The position numbers and the translations under genes are program-made. From Alphaproteobacteria bacterium (GTDB lineage: Bacteria; Pseudomonadota; Alphaproteobacteria; Micropepsales; Micropepsaceae): a stretch of 42,355 nucleotides of DNA. Within the stretch, counting starts at the first letter, position 1, and each line of letters opens with the position of its first letter. The notes under the pieces are model-generated. The model saw only the letters and a program-made list of their open reading frames with translations. It had not been told where the DNA came from and searched no databases. Shown one piece after another: positions 1-9,101 of the stretch. Where the stretch lies: the NCBI GenBank assembly GCA_023259375.1, contig JAHFQC010000038.1, forward strand, positions 1-42,355. The letters run 5' to 3'.

Positions 1-186
1 TTGCAACGAGGACTGTCCGCCGAGTCTGAGCGGGGTCACCATGAAGCCGGTGCGGCCGAGCACTTTCTTGGGAATGACCGGTTTGGCGACACACGCCGAC
101 GGGGATTTCGCTGCCAATGCGGGTACGGTCAGCGCCGTTGCAGCAGCACCCGCAGCAAGAGTGAATACCTGACGACGATTGGCCAT
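1..186 (-). CDS. Tat-exported aldo/keto reductase, N-terminal part (cut by window start)
   Basis: The 62 visible residues begin with a twin-arginine signal (ANRRQVFTLAAGAAATAL, then VPALA), with likely cleavage near residue 25. The mature start contains KVLGRTGFMVTPLRLGG, matching the opening beta strand of aldo/keto reductases (LGRTG-x-V-x-P-L-x-LGG). Such proteins are NAD(P)H-dependent carbonyl reductases; the Tat signal implies periplasmic export of a folded, cofactor-loaded enzyme. The ATG at 186 is preceded by GGGGA at a normal ribosome-binding distance. The catalytic Asp-Tyr-Lys-His lies outside the window, so substrate and completeness cannot be judged. Confidence 0.75.
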   Translation of the reverse strand, partial: MANRRQVFTLAAGAAATALTVPALAAKSPSACVAKPVIPKKVLGRTGFMVTPLRLGGQSSLQ

Positions 187-278
187 GGCGATCCCCGAAG
201 CGATTTGCGGCCGCCATTTTACGCCTGCGCCCGCACGATCTGCCGCGACACAAACGGCCGCAGGAGATCAACTTCCAG

Positions 279-1022
279 TTAGCCGAGTTGCTCTTTGGCG
301 ATCCGCACCCATTCGCGCTGGCGCGAACGGTAGTAGCCGGGCGCGTGTTTGACCGAGTCGATGATCTCGCGGAACATCGCGTCGGCGCGGTCTTTTTGGC
401 CAAGCTGCTTCAACAGCAGCGCAAAGCGGCAGCGCGCCTCTTCGCCAGGATAGCGCATCACGATCGATTCATACTGGCGTACGGCTACGTCGGTGCGCCC
501 GACCAGAACCAGCGCGCGGGCGTAATCGAGTTCGGTGTCGGCATCCCAGGCCGCGGGATCGAGCGCCTTCAGCTTCTCGAACGCGTCGACCGCGCCGGCG
601 CCATCGCCCGCCAGCAGTTTGGCGCGCGCCAAACCCTTGAGCAGCGTCGGATCACCTTCGCCGATCGGACCGGCCATGGCGCCTTGATAGAGATCGACGG
701 CATCCTGGAACAGGCCGCGCTTGATGCATTCCTCGGCCAGCGCCCGCTTGGCATCGGCCGAGCCGACCCGCTCAACCTCGCGCAGCTTCTCGCGATAGCC
801 GCGGCCGGGATCGGCCATCGAGGAGACGTTGTCGGCAAAGCGGCGCGCCGAGTTCGACGAGAACAGGTCCGGCAGCACGGCGAAGATCACGTAGGCCGCC
901 CAACCGAGCGGGCCGAGAAAGCCGAGGACCAGCAACCACCACCACGGCCGCCCGGTGCGAATGCAGTGATAGGCAAACGCCAGTGAAATCAGCAGCGTTG
1001 CAAAGCCATATCCGTAAAACAT
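279..1022 (-). CDS. Membrane-anchored tetratricopeptide-repeat protein
   Basis: This 247-residue protein has two N-terminal membrane segments (about residues 5-20 and 26-52, rich in Trp, Gly and Pro). A soluble domain of helix pairs follows from about residue 70 to 240, with TPR-like spacing (for example AVDLYQGAM, AVDAFEKLKALDP, AVRQYESIVMRYPG). TPR domains are protein-binding scaffolds; the topology puts this one next to the inner membrane. No catalytic motif is visible and the partner is unknown. It lies upstream of the aldo/keto reductase and downstream of holC on the same strand, with gaps of 92 and 58 bp, so it may or may not share their transcript. Confidence 0.7.
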   Translation of the reverse strand: MFYGYGFATLLISLAFAYHCIRTGRPWWWLLVLGFLGPLGWAAYVIFAVLPDLFSSNSARRFADNVSSMADPGRGYREKLREVERVGSADAKRALAEECIKRGLFQDAVDLYQGAMAGPIGEGDPTLLKGLARAKLLAGDGAGAVDAFEKLKALDPAAWDADTELDYARALVLVGRTDVAVRQYESIVMRYPGEEARCRFALLLKQLGQKDRADAMFREIIDSVKHAPGYYRSRQREWVRIAKEQLG

Positions 1023-1080
1023 GCGCGCCTGACCGTATTCCCCGCCCCGAAGGTAGACTTAGGCAGTGACTACCGGGCAA

Positions 1081-1542
1081 TCAACCCTGCTTTTCCCATT
1101 TTCCGGTTGGGCTTTCTTTCCAATATGTAACGTCGTGCCCTGCCGCCTTCGACGTCTTCCAGGCTTCGCGTGCGACTTGCAGCGCCGAAGGGTCGTGACC
1201 GTCGAACATCAGAACGATGCGGGTGAGCGCGCGCATCGTGTCCGCATTCCAATCCGGCGGCGCCACACCGCCGACCAGAAACAGAATCGCGGCGCCGTTC
1301 GGAACGCCGTCTTCGGTGGTGATCAGCACCGGCTGGCGCGCCGCCTCGCCGTCGCCGAGCTGGGCATGCGGCAGGAACCCGTCGTTGAAGGTCCACAGCA
1401 GGGTATCGAGCGCATCGGCGCGGTCGGCGGAATCGGCCTTGATGACCGCCCGCCAGCCGCGCTGCAGCGACTTCTCGACCAGCCCCGGAAGTACATCTTC
1501 CAGGGCCCGCCGTTCGAGGTGATAGAAGAGAGTTTCGCTCAT
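1081..1542 (-). CDS. holC: DNA polymerase III chi subunit
   Basis: This 153-residue protein matches the HolC family: an N-terminal FYHLERRALEDVLPGLVEKSLQRG-type stretch, a central LDTLLWTF-NDGFLPHA segment, and a late R-I-VLMFDGHD segment typical of chi. Chi joins the clamp loader to single-strand binding protein during replication. The start is taken as the ATG at 1542, which shares one base with the pepA stop (TGATG), giving translational coupling; an in-frame TTG three bases upstream is the alternative. HolC directly after pepA is a common proteobacterial arrangement and supports the call. Confidence 0.88.
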   Translation of the reverse strand: MSETLFYHLERRALEDVLPGLVEKSLQRGWRAVIKADSADRADALDTLLWTFNDGFLPHAQLGDGEAARQPVLITTEDGVPNGAAILFLVGGVAPPDWNADTMRALTRIVLMFDGHDPSALQVAREAWKTSKAAGHDVTYWKESPTGKWEKQG

Positions 1543-3041
1543 CAATCCTCGTAATTGTCCGCTACGAACCGGTCGAGGATACGCACGCCCCAGCCGGTCG
1601 ACCAGCTCGGGATCAGCGGCTTTTGTTCACCGTCCTGCCACGCCACGCCGGCGATATCGAGATGCGCCCACGGCGTCTTCTCGACCACGAAACGCTGCAG
1701 GAACTGCGCCGCGGTGATCGATCCCGCATGCGGTCCGGCAACATTTTTCATGTCGGCGATCTTCGACTTCAACAGCTTGTCGTAGCCCTTGCCGAGCGGC
1801 ATCCGCCACACCGGCTCGCCCGCAACCTTGCCGGCGCCGGCGATCTGTTCGCTGAGGGCATCGTCGTTCGAGAACATGCCGGCATGCTCGCTGCCGAGCG
1901 CCACCATGATGGCGCCGGTGAGCGTCGCCAGATCGATGACGCAACGCGGCTTGAACTTGGTCTGCGCGTACCACAGCGCATCGGCCAGCACGAGGCGGCC
2001 TTCGGCATCGGTGTTGAGCACCTCGATGGTCTGACCCGACATCGACACGACCACGTCGTCGGGACGCTGCGCCTTGCCGTCGGGCATGTTCTCGACCAGG
2101 CCGATGACGCCGACCGCATTCACTTTCGCCTTGCGCTCGGCCAGGGCCCGAAGGGTACCGATCACGGCGGCGGCGCCGCCCATGTCGCCTTTCATGCCCA
2201 TCATGCCGGCGCCGCTCTTGAGCGACAGGCCGCCCGAATCGAAGCACACGCCCTTGCCGACAAAGGCCACCGGCGCCGCGGTCTTACGCCGCGAACCGTG
2301 CCATTCGAGCACCACGAGCTGGCTTTCGCGCTCGCTACCCTGGCCGACGCCGAGCAGGGCGCCCATGCCGAGCCGCTTCATCTGGGCTTCGCCGAGCACG
2401 GTCACTTTCAGGCCCAGCTTGGCCAGTCCCTTCGCCCGGCGGGTGAATTCGACCGGCGACAGCACGTTTGGCGGCTCGTTGACGAGGTCGCGGGCCATGA
2501 AGACGCCGTCAGCCACGGCCTCCAAGCGGGCAAAGGCCCGGCGGGCGGCGGCGGCGTCACCTGTCGCAATCGTAACCTTCTTGAGCGCCACGCCCTGGTC
2601 GTCGAGCTTTTTGGTGCGGTAGGTGTCGAAGGTATAGGTCTTGAACTTGGCGCCCACGGCCAGATGCGCCGCAAGGTCCGCGCCGCCCACTTTGGCGCCC
2701 TTGAGGCCGTCGAGATTAAGCGTCAGCTCGGTTTCCGCGCCGTTTTTGACCCGGCCGAGTGCCCCCGCCGCCACACTTTCCGCCGCCGAGGCGTCGAAAT
2801 CATGCGCCTTGCCGAGGCCGACGACGATCAGCCGCGACACTTTCAGCCCGGCCGGGGCCAGGATTTCCACCGTCTGGCCCGCCTTGCCCGCAAACCGGGA
2901 CGCCTTGAGGGCCCGGTCCACCGCACCACGGCTCGTCCGGTCAGCCTTTGCCGCCGCTGGAAGCAGCTCCGGCCCCTCGGTCGCACCGACCATGAGAGCG
3001 CCGGATTCCACCGCCGCTGCCGCGGCAAACGTGAACTGCAT
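1542..3041 (-). CDS. pepA: Leucyl aminopeptidase (M17 family)
   Basis: This 499-residue cytosolic dizinc aminopeptidase removes N-terminal residues from peptides. The catalytic C-terminal domain is intact: K263 and D268 in GKGVCFDSGG, K275, D286 in MKGDMGG, and D345, E347 and R349 in the family signature NTDAEGRL. The divergent N-terminal domain (about 1-165) is as expected. The ATG at 3041 has an upstream AGGAGA. It is divergent from lptF, with about 180 bp of shared promoter region, and translationally coupled to holC. In some bacteria PepA is also a DNA-binding protein; nothing here tests that. Confidence 0.95.
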   Translation of the reverse strand: MQFTFAAAAAVESGALMVGATEGPELLPAAAKADRTSRGAVDRALKASRFAGKAGQTVEILAPAGLKVSRLIVVGLGKAHDFDASAAESVAAGALGRVKNGAETELTLNLDGLKGAKVGGADLAAHLAVGAKFKTYTFDTYRTKKLDDQGVALKKVTIATGDAAAARRAFARLEAVADGVFMARDLVNEPPNVLSPVEFTRRAKGLAKLGLKVTVLGEAQMKRLGMGALLGVGQGSERESQLVVLEWHGSRRKTAAPVAFVGKGVCFDSGGLSLKSGAGMMGMKGDMGGAAAVIGTLRALAERKAKVNAVGVIGLVENMPDGKAQRPDDVVVSMSGQTIEVLNTDAEGRLVLADALWYAQTKFKPRCVIDLATLTGAIMVALGSEHAGMFSNDDALSEQIAGAGKVAGEPVWRMPLGKGYDKLLKSKIADMKNVAGPHAGSITAAQFLQRFVVEKTPWAHLDIAGVAWQDGEQKPLIPSWSTGWGVRILDRFVADNYED

Positions 3042-3224
3042 TTGCTAATTCTCCTGATTTCTTAACGGGCTTTCGGGAGCCCCACGCCTTACGCTGGGTT
3101 GCCCCGAGCCCACTGGGGGATGCTAAAGAAGGGGTAGATAGTTTATGTCGAATCGCCACGGGGGCAAACGCCCGGTGGGCGCGATGTGTGCGTCACGGCC
3201 CGTTCCGGGCCTCTGGGAAGGTTT
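3042..3224. promoter_or_regulatory. Divergent promoter region between pepA and lptF
   Basis: This 183-bp gap separates two divergent operons and must hold both promoters. It contains short GC-rich inverted repeats (for example around 3161-3182 and GGCCCG/CGGGCC near 3198-3210), the latter just ahead of the lptF start and able to fold in its leader. I could not assign -35 and -10 boxes with confidence. Confidence 0.4.
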
Positions 3225-4349
3225 ATGCGGCGTCTGTCGTCCTATGTCCTGAAGCAGTTGATCGGGCCGGTGGCACTGTTCACCTTCCTGCTCACTTGCG
3301 TCATCTGGCTGACGCAAGCACTGCGCCTTCTGGACCTCATCATCAACCGGGGACAATCGGCGACCACGTTCGTCTACCTGTCGCTGATGGTGGTGCCGGG
3401 ACTGCTGGTCATCATCCTGCCGCTCGCGTTTTTCTCCGGGGCGTTGATTTCGCTGTCGCGGCTCAACAGCGAGAGCGAACTCGTGGTGATGGCGTCGGCC
3501 GGCTTCAGCAAGCTGCAGCTTGCTATTCCGGTGTTGACAGCGGCTGCACTGGTGATGGTGCTGACCTGGGTCTGCAGCCTATGGGCGATGCCCGCGGGCC
3601 AGCAGGCGCTCGACAAGACCCTGTTCGATATCCGCGCCAACGTCTCCACCGCGCTGCTCAACGAAGGCGCGTTCAATACGCCCGCCAAAGGCCTCACCGT
3701 CTTCATCCGCGCCATCGATAACGACGGCACCATCCACGGTGCGCTGGTACACGACAATCGCACCCCGAAGGCGCCGATCACCTATCTCGCCGAATCCGGA
3801 CGCATCGTGCAGACGCCCGCAGGCTCGCGCCTCGTCATGGTCGACGGCACCATCCAGCGCATCGCCAAGCGCGGCGCCCGGCTCACCGTGCTCAAGTTCC
3901 AGCGCTATGTCTTCGACCTCGACCAGTTCGTAGCGATCCAGCCGGCCACCGAGCGCAAGGCCAAGCAGGCCTTCATCGGCGAGTTGTTCAATCCGCCAGC
4001 GGGGATCAAGGACAAGGCCCGCCGCGCCTATCTTGCCGAAGCCCACAGCCGTATCGCCGAACCATTCTACTGCATTGCTTTCGCGCTGATCGCGCTGGCC
4101 GCCGTGACCCAAGGCCGTCGCGCCCGCGGCGCCCATCTCTTGCGAATGACGCTCGCTTGCGCCGCCGCCGCAGGGCTGCGGATCGCCGGTTATGGCGTGG
4201 CGGGACTGGCGGCCGGCAATACGGCGTTCTGTGTGCTGTTCTACATCCTGCCGCTGATCGGCATTGCCGGAGGGGCGTTCGTGCTCGCGGGCGGCTTCCC
4301 CAAGGCGCTGCCGGGCATCACGCCGCCGGCGACCGGAGAAGCGGCATGA
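3225..4349 (+). CDS. lptF: LPS export ABC transporter permease LptF
   Basis: This 374-residue inner-membrane permease of the LptB2FG complex extracts lipopolysaccharide from the inner membrane. It has the YjgP/YjgQ layout: N-terminal membrane helices (VLKQLIGPVALFTFLLTCVIWLTQ begins the first), a periplasmic beta-jellyroll region (about 130-270), and further C-terminal helices. The ATG at 3225 is chosen because MRRLSSYVLKQ is the usual family start and GGAAGG precedes it; an in-frame GTG at 3186 would add 13 residues. Its stop overlaps the lptG start by ATGA. Confidence 0.94.
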   Translation: MRRLSSYVLKQLIGPVALFTFLLTCVIWLTQALRLLDLIINRGQSATTFVYLSLMVVPGLLVIILPLAFFSGALISLSRLNSESELVVMASAGFSKLQLAIPVLTAAALVMVLTWVCSLWAMPAGQQALDKTLFDIRANVSTALLNEGAFNTPAKGLTVFIRAIDNDGTIHGALVHDNRTPKAPITYLAESGRIVQTPAGSRLVMVDGTIQRIAKRGARLTVLKFQRYVFDLDQFVAIQPATERKAKQAFIGELFNPPAGIKDKARRAYLAEAHSRIAEPFYCIAFALIALAAVTQGRRARGAHLLRMTLACAAAAGLRIAGYGVAGLAAGNTAFCVLFYILPLIGIAGGAFVLAGGFPKALPGITPPATGEAA

Positions 4350-5437
4350 GCTGGTCGTGGACGCTTTACCGCTATCTCGCGCGCCAGTTCATGCTCGGCG
4401 TCGGCATGGTCTACGCCACCTTCCTGGTGCTCGCCTTTTCGATCGACGTCGTCAACCTGATCGATCGCGTCGCCGGCAAAGGCGTATCGACCTGGGTGGT
4501 CGTCGGCATGGCCATCCTGCAGTTGCCGCAGCTCGGGATGCGGATGCTGCCGTTCGCGGTGCTGCTCGGGGGCGTCTTCACTTTCGTGCGGCTGTCGCGC
4601 AGCCAGGAATTGGTCGCCACCCGCGCCGCCGGCGTATCCGCCTGGGACTTTCTGTTGCCGCCGCTGGCGGTGGCGGTGACATTCGGCGTGCTCGTGGTGG
4701 TGGCGGTGACGCCGGTCTCGTCGGGCATGTTGAACCAGTTTGCCCAGCTTGAGGCCAAATACGTCAAAGGCCAGGAATCGCAGCTTTCGATCTCGGCCAA
4801 TGGCCTGTGGCTGCGCCAGGGCGATCAGAACGCCCAGAGCGTCGTGCATGCCCTCTCGGTGGCCCGGCAGGGCGAGTTGCTCGACGACGTGATCGTGTTT
4901 CTCTACGGCGCCCACGACCATATCCAGGGGCGCATCGATGCCCGCTCGGCCCAGCTGATGAACGGCGCCTGGCTGTTGTCCGACGCCTGGGTCTCGGGCC
5001 CGGACGGCATTCCCAAGCACTACGACCGCTATGAGGCCAAAACGACGCTGACCAAGGACCAGATCCAGGAAAGCTTCGCGCCGCCCGATACGCTGTCGTT
5101 CTGGGCCATGCCGCACTTCATCCAGTCGGCCGAAAGCGCCGGATTCTCGGCCATTCGCTACCGGCTGTACCTCTATTCCCTCCTCACCCTGCCGATTCTC
5201 TTGGCCGCGATGGTGTTTATGGCCGCCTCTTTCTCCCTGAAGCTGTCGCGCCAGGGCGGGCTGGGCCGCGTCGTTCTGATCAGTGCCTTATCGGGGTTCG
5301 GCGTGTACTTTTTCACCGATTTGACGCGCGCGCTCGGTCAATCGGCCATCCTGCCTGCCTGGCTCGCCGCCACGGCTCCGGCAGCGGCCGCAATTATGAT
5401 TGGCATGACGCTCGTCTTCCACCAGGAGGACGGATGA
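4346..5437 (+). CDS. lptG: LPS export ABC transporter permease LptG
   Basis: The 363-residue partner of LptF belongs to the same YjgP/YjgQ family. It starts MSWSWTLYRYLARQFM, followed by a first membrane helix, a periplasmic domain in the middle, and C-terminal helices including PILLAAMVFMAASFSL, a segment characteristic of LptG. The ATG overlaps the lptF stop (ATGA), which decides the start. Its own stop overlaps the lptD start in the same way, so the three LPS-export proteins are translationally coupled. The ATPase lptB and the bridge genes lptA and lptC are not in the window. Confidence 0.94.
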   Translation: MSWSWTLYRYLARQFMLGVGMVYATFLVLAFSIDVVNLIDRVAGKGVSTWVVVGMAILQLPQLGMRMLPFAVLLGGVFTFVRLSRSQELVATRAAGVSAWDFLLPPLAVAVTFGVLVVVAVTPVSSGMLNQFAQLEAKYVKGQESQLSISANGLWLRQGDQNAQSVVHALSVARQGELLDDVIVFLYGAHDHIQGRIDARSAQLMNGAWLLSDAWVSGPDGIPKHYDRYEAKTTLTKDQIQESFAPPDTLSFWAMPHFIQSAESAGFSAIRYRLYLYSLLTLPILLAAMVFMAASFSLKLSRQGGLGRVVLISALSGFGVYFFTDLTRALGQSAILPAWLAATAPAAAAIMIGMTLVFHQEDG

Positions 5438-7611
5438 GACCGGTCCTGAAACGGTTCCTGTTCGGCAGTGCCGCCCTCGCTTTCGCCGCGACGGGTGTGG
5501 TTGCGCGCGCGCAAAATGCGCCGGCCGGCAAGGACATGCTGCTGCAGGCCGACACGGCGGTCTATGACGACAAGGCCAAGACGGTGACCGCCAAAGGCCA
5601 CGTCGAGATCGACTACGACGGCCAGATCCTGCTCGCCGACCGCGTCACCTACAACCAGGACACCGACGTCGTCTCCGCCGACGGCAACGTGTCGCTGCTC
5701 TACAAGGGCGGCAACGTCGCCTTTGCCCAGCACGTGGTGCTGAAGGACAAGATGCGCAACGGCGCCATCCAGGGCTTCGGCGCGCTGATCGACGGGCACG
5801 CCCGCATGGTGGCGTCGAGCGCCGAGCGCCGGGAAGGCCGCTACACCATCGCCCGGAACGTCGCCTATACGCCGTGCAAGATCTGCAACAAGCCGGGCCA
5901 GCGGGTGCCGACCTGGCAGATCCGCGCCGACCGGGTCGAGCACGATCAGGAAAAGCACCGCGTCAAGTTCAAGAATGCCACCATCGAGGCGATGGGCGTT
6001 CCGGTGTTTTACACGCCGTATTTTTCCGAGCCGGACCCGTCGGTGCACTTTGCCAGCGGCTTCCTGATGCCCGATGTCGGTTCGTCGAGTTCCATCGGCT
6101 ACTACATCACCCTGCCCTATTACTGGAACATGTCGAGGAGCCGGGACGCCACCATCCAGCCGATGTTCACCACCCGCGGCGGCGAGGTGATGATGGGCGA
6201 ATACCGCGAGCGCTGGGACCAAGGCGGCATGTGGCTGCAAGGTTCGCTGGCGCACAATCCGCGCGGCGGCACCTCGACCCACCAGACGCAGTATTATGCG
6301 CATCTGTTCGGTTCGGGCCGTGCCACCATCACCGACAACTGGATGTTCGGCTACGACGCGCAGATCTCGTCCAACGAAACCTATCTCAAGCGCTACAACA
6401 TCAGTCAGCTCGACCGGCTGGTGTCCGATTTGTTCGTCGCCGGCGAGCAGGGCCGCAGCCGCTTCATGGTGGCGAGCTATTTCTTCCAGGGCCTGAGAGC
6501 GTCGGACAACAACCGCACCTTCCCGGTGCCGCTGCCGCTGATCGAATACACCTACATCCCGATGCAGAAGGTCGCCGGCGGGCGGTTCCGTCTCGACATC
6601 AACAGCGTGGCACTGGCGCGCGATATCGGTGCCAACGATCAGCGCATGACCGCCGAGGCGAACTGGCGACTGCCGACCGTCACGGGCAACGGCATGCTGT
6701 GGACCTTTGCCCTCGACGCCCGCGGCGACGTCTATCACACCGATACGCTCACCAATTCCGCGACCAGCCACTACCAGACCCGCGGTCTGCCTTATGCCGC
6801 CCTCGACTGGCGCTGGCCCTTCATCAGCAGCGTCGGCAGCCACGCCGTCGTGCTGGAACCGGTCGCGCAGATCATCGCGCAACCTTACGGCGGCAACCGC
6901 GCCGGCATTCCGAACGAAGACAGCCTTAACATCGAGCTCGACGACAACAATCTTCTGAGTTTCGACCAGGTGCCGGGCTATGACCTCGCGGTCTCGGGGC
7001 CGCGCGCCAATTTCGGTCTCAGGGCCGAAACGCGCTTCGAATCCGGCTATGCCGAAGCCCTGATCGGCCACGCGGTCCGCTTCAAGGAGGACCCGGCGCT
7101 GGCGGCGGTTCCCGGTTCGGGCTTTACCGGCAAGAACTCCGACCTGATCGGGCGATTCAGCCTCAAGTTCCAACCTTACATCGACCTTACCAATCGCATC
7201 GACATAGATGAACAAACCGGCAATGTTCGGCGCAACGAAACCTATGTGACGGCAACCTACGGCCGGAACGCCACCCGCATCAGCTATATCGAGCTGTCGC
7301 CGACCCTCGGATTGCCGGCGCGCCAGGAAATCAACGCCCAAATCGATGTTAACTTCTACCGCAACTGGCAGGCATTTGCGGCCATCCGTCGCGATTTGAA
7401 GGCCGACCAGACCCTCGATAGCGAATTCGGACTTGGTTACGAGGACGACTGCCTGGGAATTTCGCTGGGCTACCACAAGAAATACACGGCGGACCGCGAC
7501 CTGAAGCCGTCCACCAACTATGTGTTGCGGTTCAAGCTGAAGACGTCGAATTCGCCGATTGAGCCGTTTAGCCTGTTCCCGGAAGATGTCTTCTCCTACG
7601 GGCGTCCTTGA
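5434..7611 (+). CDS. lptD: LPS-assembly outer-membrane protein LptD
   Basis: This 725-residue outer-membrane beta-barrel inserts lipopolysaccharide into the outer leaflet with LptE. It has a signal peptide (cleavage near VARAQ, about residue 26), an OstA/LptA-like periplasmic domain (about 35-140) and the barrel domain (about 290-725). Only three cysteines stand out: C148 and C151 (CKIC) and C673 (EDDC). E. coli LptD instead uses two disulfides to a C-terminal Cys pair, so the oxidative maturation here probably differs. It is coupled to lptG by ATGA, and the next gene is the periplasmic chaperone expected to assist its folding. Confidence 0.94.
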   Translation: MRPVLKRFLFGSAALAFAATGVVARAQNAPAGKDMLLQADTAVYDDKAKTVTAKGHVEIDYDGQILLADRVTYNQDTDVVSADGNVSLLYKGGNVAFAQHVVLKDKMRNGAIQGFGALIDGHARMVASSAERREGRYTIARNVAYTPCKICNKPGQRVPTWQIRADRVEHDQEKHRVKFKNATIEAMGVPVFYTPYFSEPDPSVHFASGFLMPDVGSSSSIGYYITLPYYWNMSRSRDATIQPMFTTRGGEVMMGEYRERWDQGGMWLQGSLAHNPRGGTSTHQTQYYAHLFGSGRATITDNWMFGYDAQISSNETYLKRYNISQLDRLVSDLFVAGEQGRSRFMVASYFFQGLRASDNNRTFPVPLPLIEYTYIPMQKVAGGRFRLDINSVALARDIGANDQRMTAEANWRLPTVTGNGMLWTFALDARGDVYHTDTLTNSATSHYQTRGLPYAALDWRWPFISSVGSHAVVLEPVAQIIAQPYGGNRAGIPNEDSLNIELDDNNLLSFDQVPGYDLAVSGPRANFGLRAETRFESGYAEALIGHAVRFKEDPALAAVPGSGFTGKNSDLIGRFSLKFQPYIDLTNRIDIDEQTGNVRRNETYVTATYGRNATRISYIELSPTLGLPARQEINAQIDVNFYRNWQAFAAIRRDLKADQTLDSEFGLGYEDDCLGISLGYHKKYTADRDLKPSTNYVLRFKLKTSNSPIEPFSLFPEDVFSYGRP

Positions 7612-7682
7612 TCCGCGACGGGATTTGCTTATCCTCCGGTTCCGGCTAAAACCGGGCTGTTATTGGGAAAAAAGCGTTGGTG

Positions 7683-9101
7683 ATGCACTCGAAGAACCGT
7701 GCCCTGACTGGCCTTGTGGCGGCCCTTGCGTTCGTTGCGCTGGCTGGCGCCGAACCATTGCAGCGCGAAGCCCGTGCCGAACCCGCGCCCGCGGCGACAC
7801 CGACCGGCACCACGCCTGCGCCCGCGGCTCCGGATGCCGCCAAGGCCAAGGCGAAGAAGTCGCACGAAGAGAACGGGATCGTTGCACTCGTCAACGATCT
7901 GCCGATCACCTCGTATGAACTCAAGCAGCGCATGAACCTGGTGTTCGTCACCACCAAGGTGCCGGACAATCCCGAGCTCAAGAAGAAGATCCGCGACCAG
8001 GTCATCGAGCAGCTCGAGACCGAGATCCTGCAGCGCCAGGAAGCGCAGAAGAACGACATCACCATTTCGGCGGTGGAAGTCGACAAGTACATGCAGGGCA
8101 TTCTCGACGAGAACCATATGAGCAAGGAGCAGCTCACCGAGGTCATGGCCAAAGGCGGCGTGCAGATGGCCACGTTCCGCTCTCAGCTTGCTGCGCAGAT
8201 CCTGTGGCAGAAGGCGGTGCAGGAGCACTATGCCGGCCGCGTCAACATCAGCCCGGAAGCGGTGGACGCCGAAATGGGCCGCATCCGCGAAGGCATCAAC
8301 AAGGCGCACTTCTCCGTCTCGGAAATCTTCCTCGCGGTCGACAACCCCGATCTCGACGAGAAAGTGAAGAAGAAGGCCCAGGATCTGGTGGCCCAGATGA
8401 AGGCCGGCTCGCCGTTCCCGGAAGTGGCGCGCCAATTCAGCCAGAGCCCGTCGGCGGCGCAGGGCGGCGACATCGGTACCGTCTATGACGGCCAGCTCGC
8501 CCCCGAACTCAATACCGCCCTGACCAAGTTGACGACCGGCGAGATGTCGGCCCCGATCCGCTCGATCGGCGGCTATTACATTCTGGCGCTGCGCCAGCGC
8601 TTCGAGCCGTCCAACGCCACCATCGAGGATGTGCAGCCGGCACAGAAGGAACTGCCCGCAACGATATCGCTGGGCCGCCTCCTGCTCCGCTTGCCGCCCA
8701 AGCCGGCCGCTGATTACCTGACCAAGGTCAACGAGATCGCCAAGCAGGTCCAGATGGCCGTCGCGGCGTCGCCTTCGAGCTGCGAATTTGCGGCCAAGAT
8801 TCCGGCCCAAGCCCCCGGCGTGCTCTTTATGCCGCTCGGTCCGACCCGCATCGCCGACCTCAATGCCGAGGCCCGCAACGCCTTGCAGAAGACCGAGATC
8901 GGCGGCGTCGCCGAACCGTTCCGTTCCGATGCCGGCATCGAAATCTTCGTCCGCTGCGAGCAGAAGATCGCCAAGAAGATCAAGTTCCCCATTCCGACCC
9001 GCGAGCAGGTCGAGAACCAGCTCTTCTCGGAACAGATTTCCGCCCTGGCCCGCCGGTATCAACGGGACTTGAGGCGCAATGCCAACATCGAAGTCCGCTA
9101 A
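7683..9101 (+). CDS. surA: SurA-like periplasmic chaperone / peptidyl-prolyl isomerase
   Basis: The 472-residue protein begins with a signal peptide (GLVAALAFVALAGA) and an Ala/Pro-rich linker, then a SurA N-terminal chaperone domain (IVALVNDLPITSYEL, about residues 60-190). A parvulin domain follows at about 200-300 (SPSAAQGGDIGTV, ELNTALTKL, SIGGYYIL), then a second, more divergent region. SurA escorts unfolded barrel proteins such as LptD across the periplasm, which fits the location. The ATG at 7683 is preceded by in-frame GTG and TTG codons that are possible starts. It overlaps pdxA by 23 bases. Confidence 0.86.
   Translation: MHSKNRALTGLVAALAFVALAGAEPLQREARAEPAPAATPTGTTPAPAAPDAAKAKAKKSHEENGIVALVNDLPITSYELKQRMNLVFVTTKVPDNPELKKKIRDQVIEQLETEILQRQEAQKNDITISAVEVDKYMQGILDENHMSKEQLTEVMAKGGVQMATFRSQLAAQILWQKAVQEHYAGRVNISPEAVDAEMGRIREGINKAHFSVSEIFLAVDNPDLDEKVKKKAQDLVAQMKAGSPFPEVARQFSQSPSAAQGGDIGTVYDGQLAPELNTALTKLTTGEMSAPIRSIGGYYILALRQRFEPSNATIEDVQPAQKELPATISLGRLLLRLPPKPAADYLTKVNEIAKQVQMAVAASPSSCEFAAKIPAQAPGVLFMPLGPTRIADLNAEARNALQKTEIGGVAEPFRSDAGIEIFVRCEQKIAKKIKFPIPTREQVENQLFSEQISALARRYQRDLRRNANIEVR

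Noticed and set aside
1..282. 93-codon plus-strand frame at the window start
   Set aside because: The minus strand encodes a Tat signal and an aldo/keto reductase opening in the same bases; the plus-strand product has no sense features.
5338..7476. Long open frame opposite lptD (712 codons, minus strand)
   Set aside because: It is a GC-rich antisense shadow of a clear lptD gene; its product is rich in Arg, Ala, Val and His with no domain and no ribosome-binding site.
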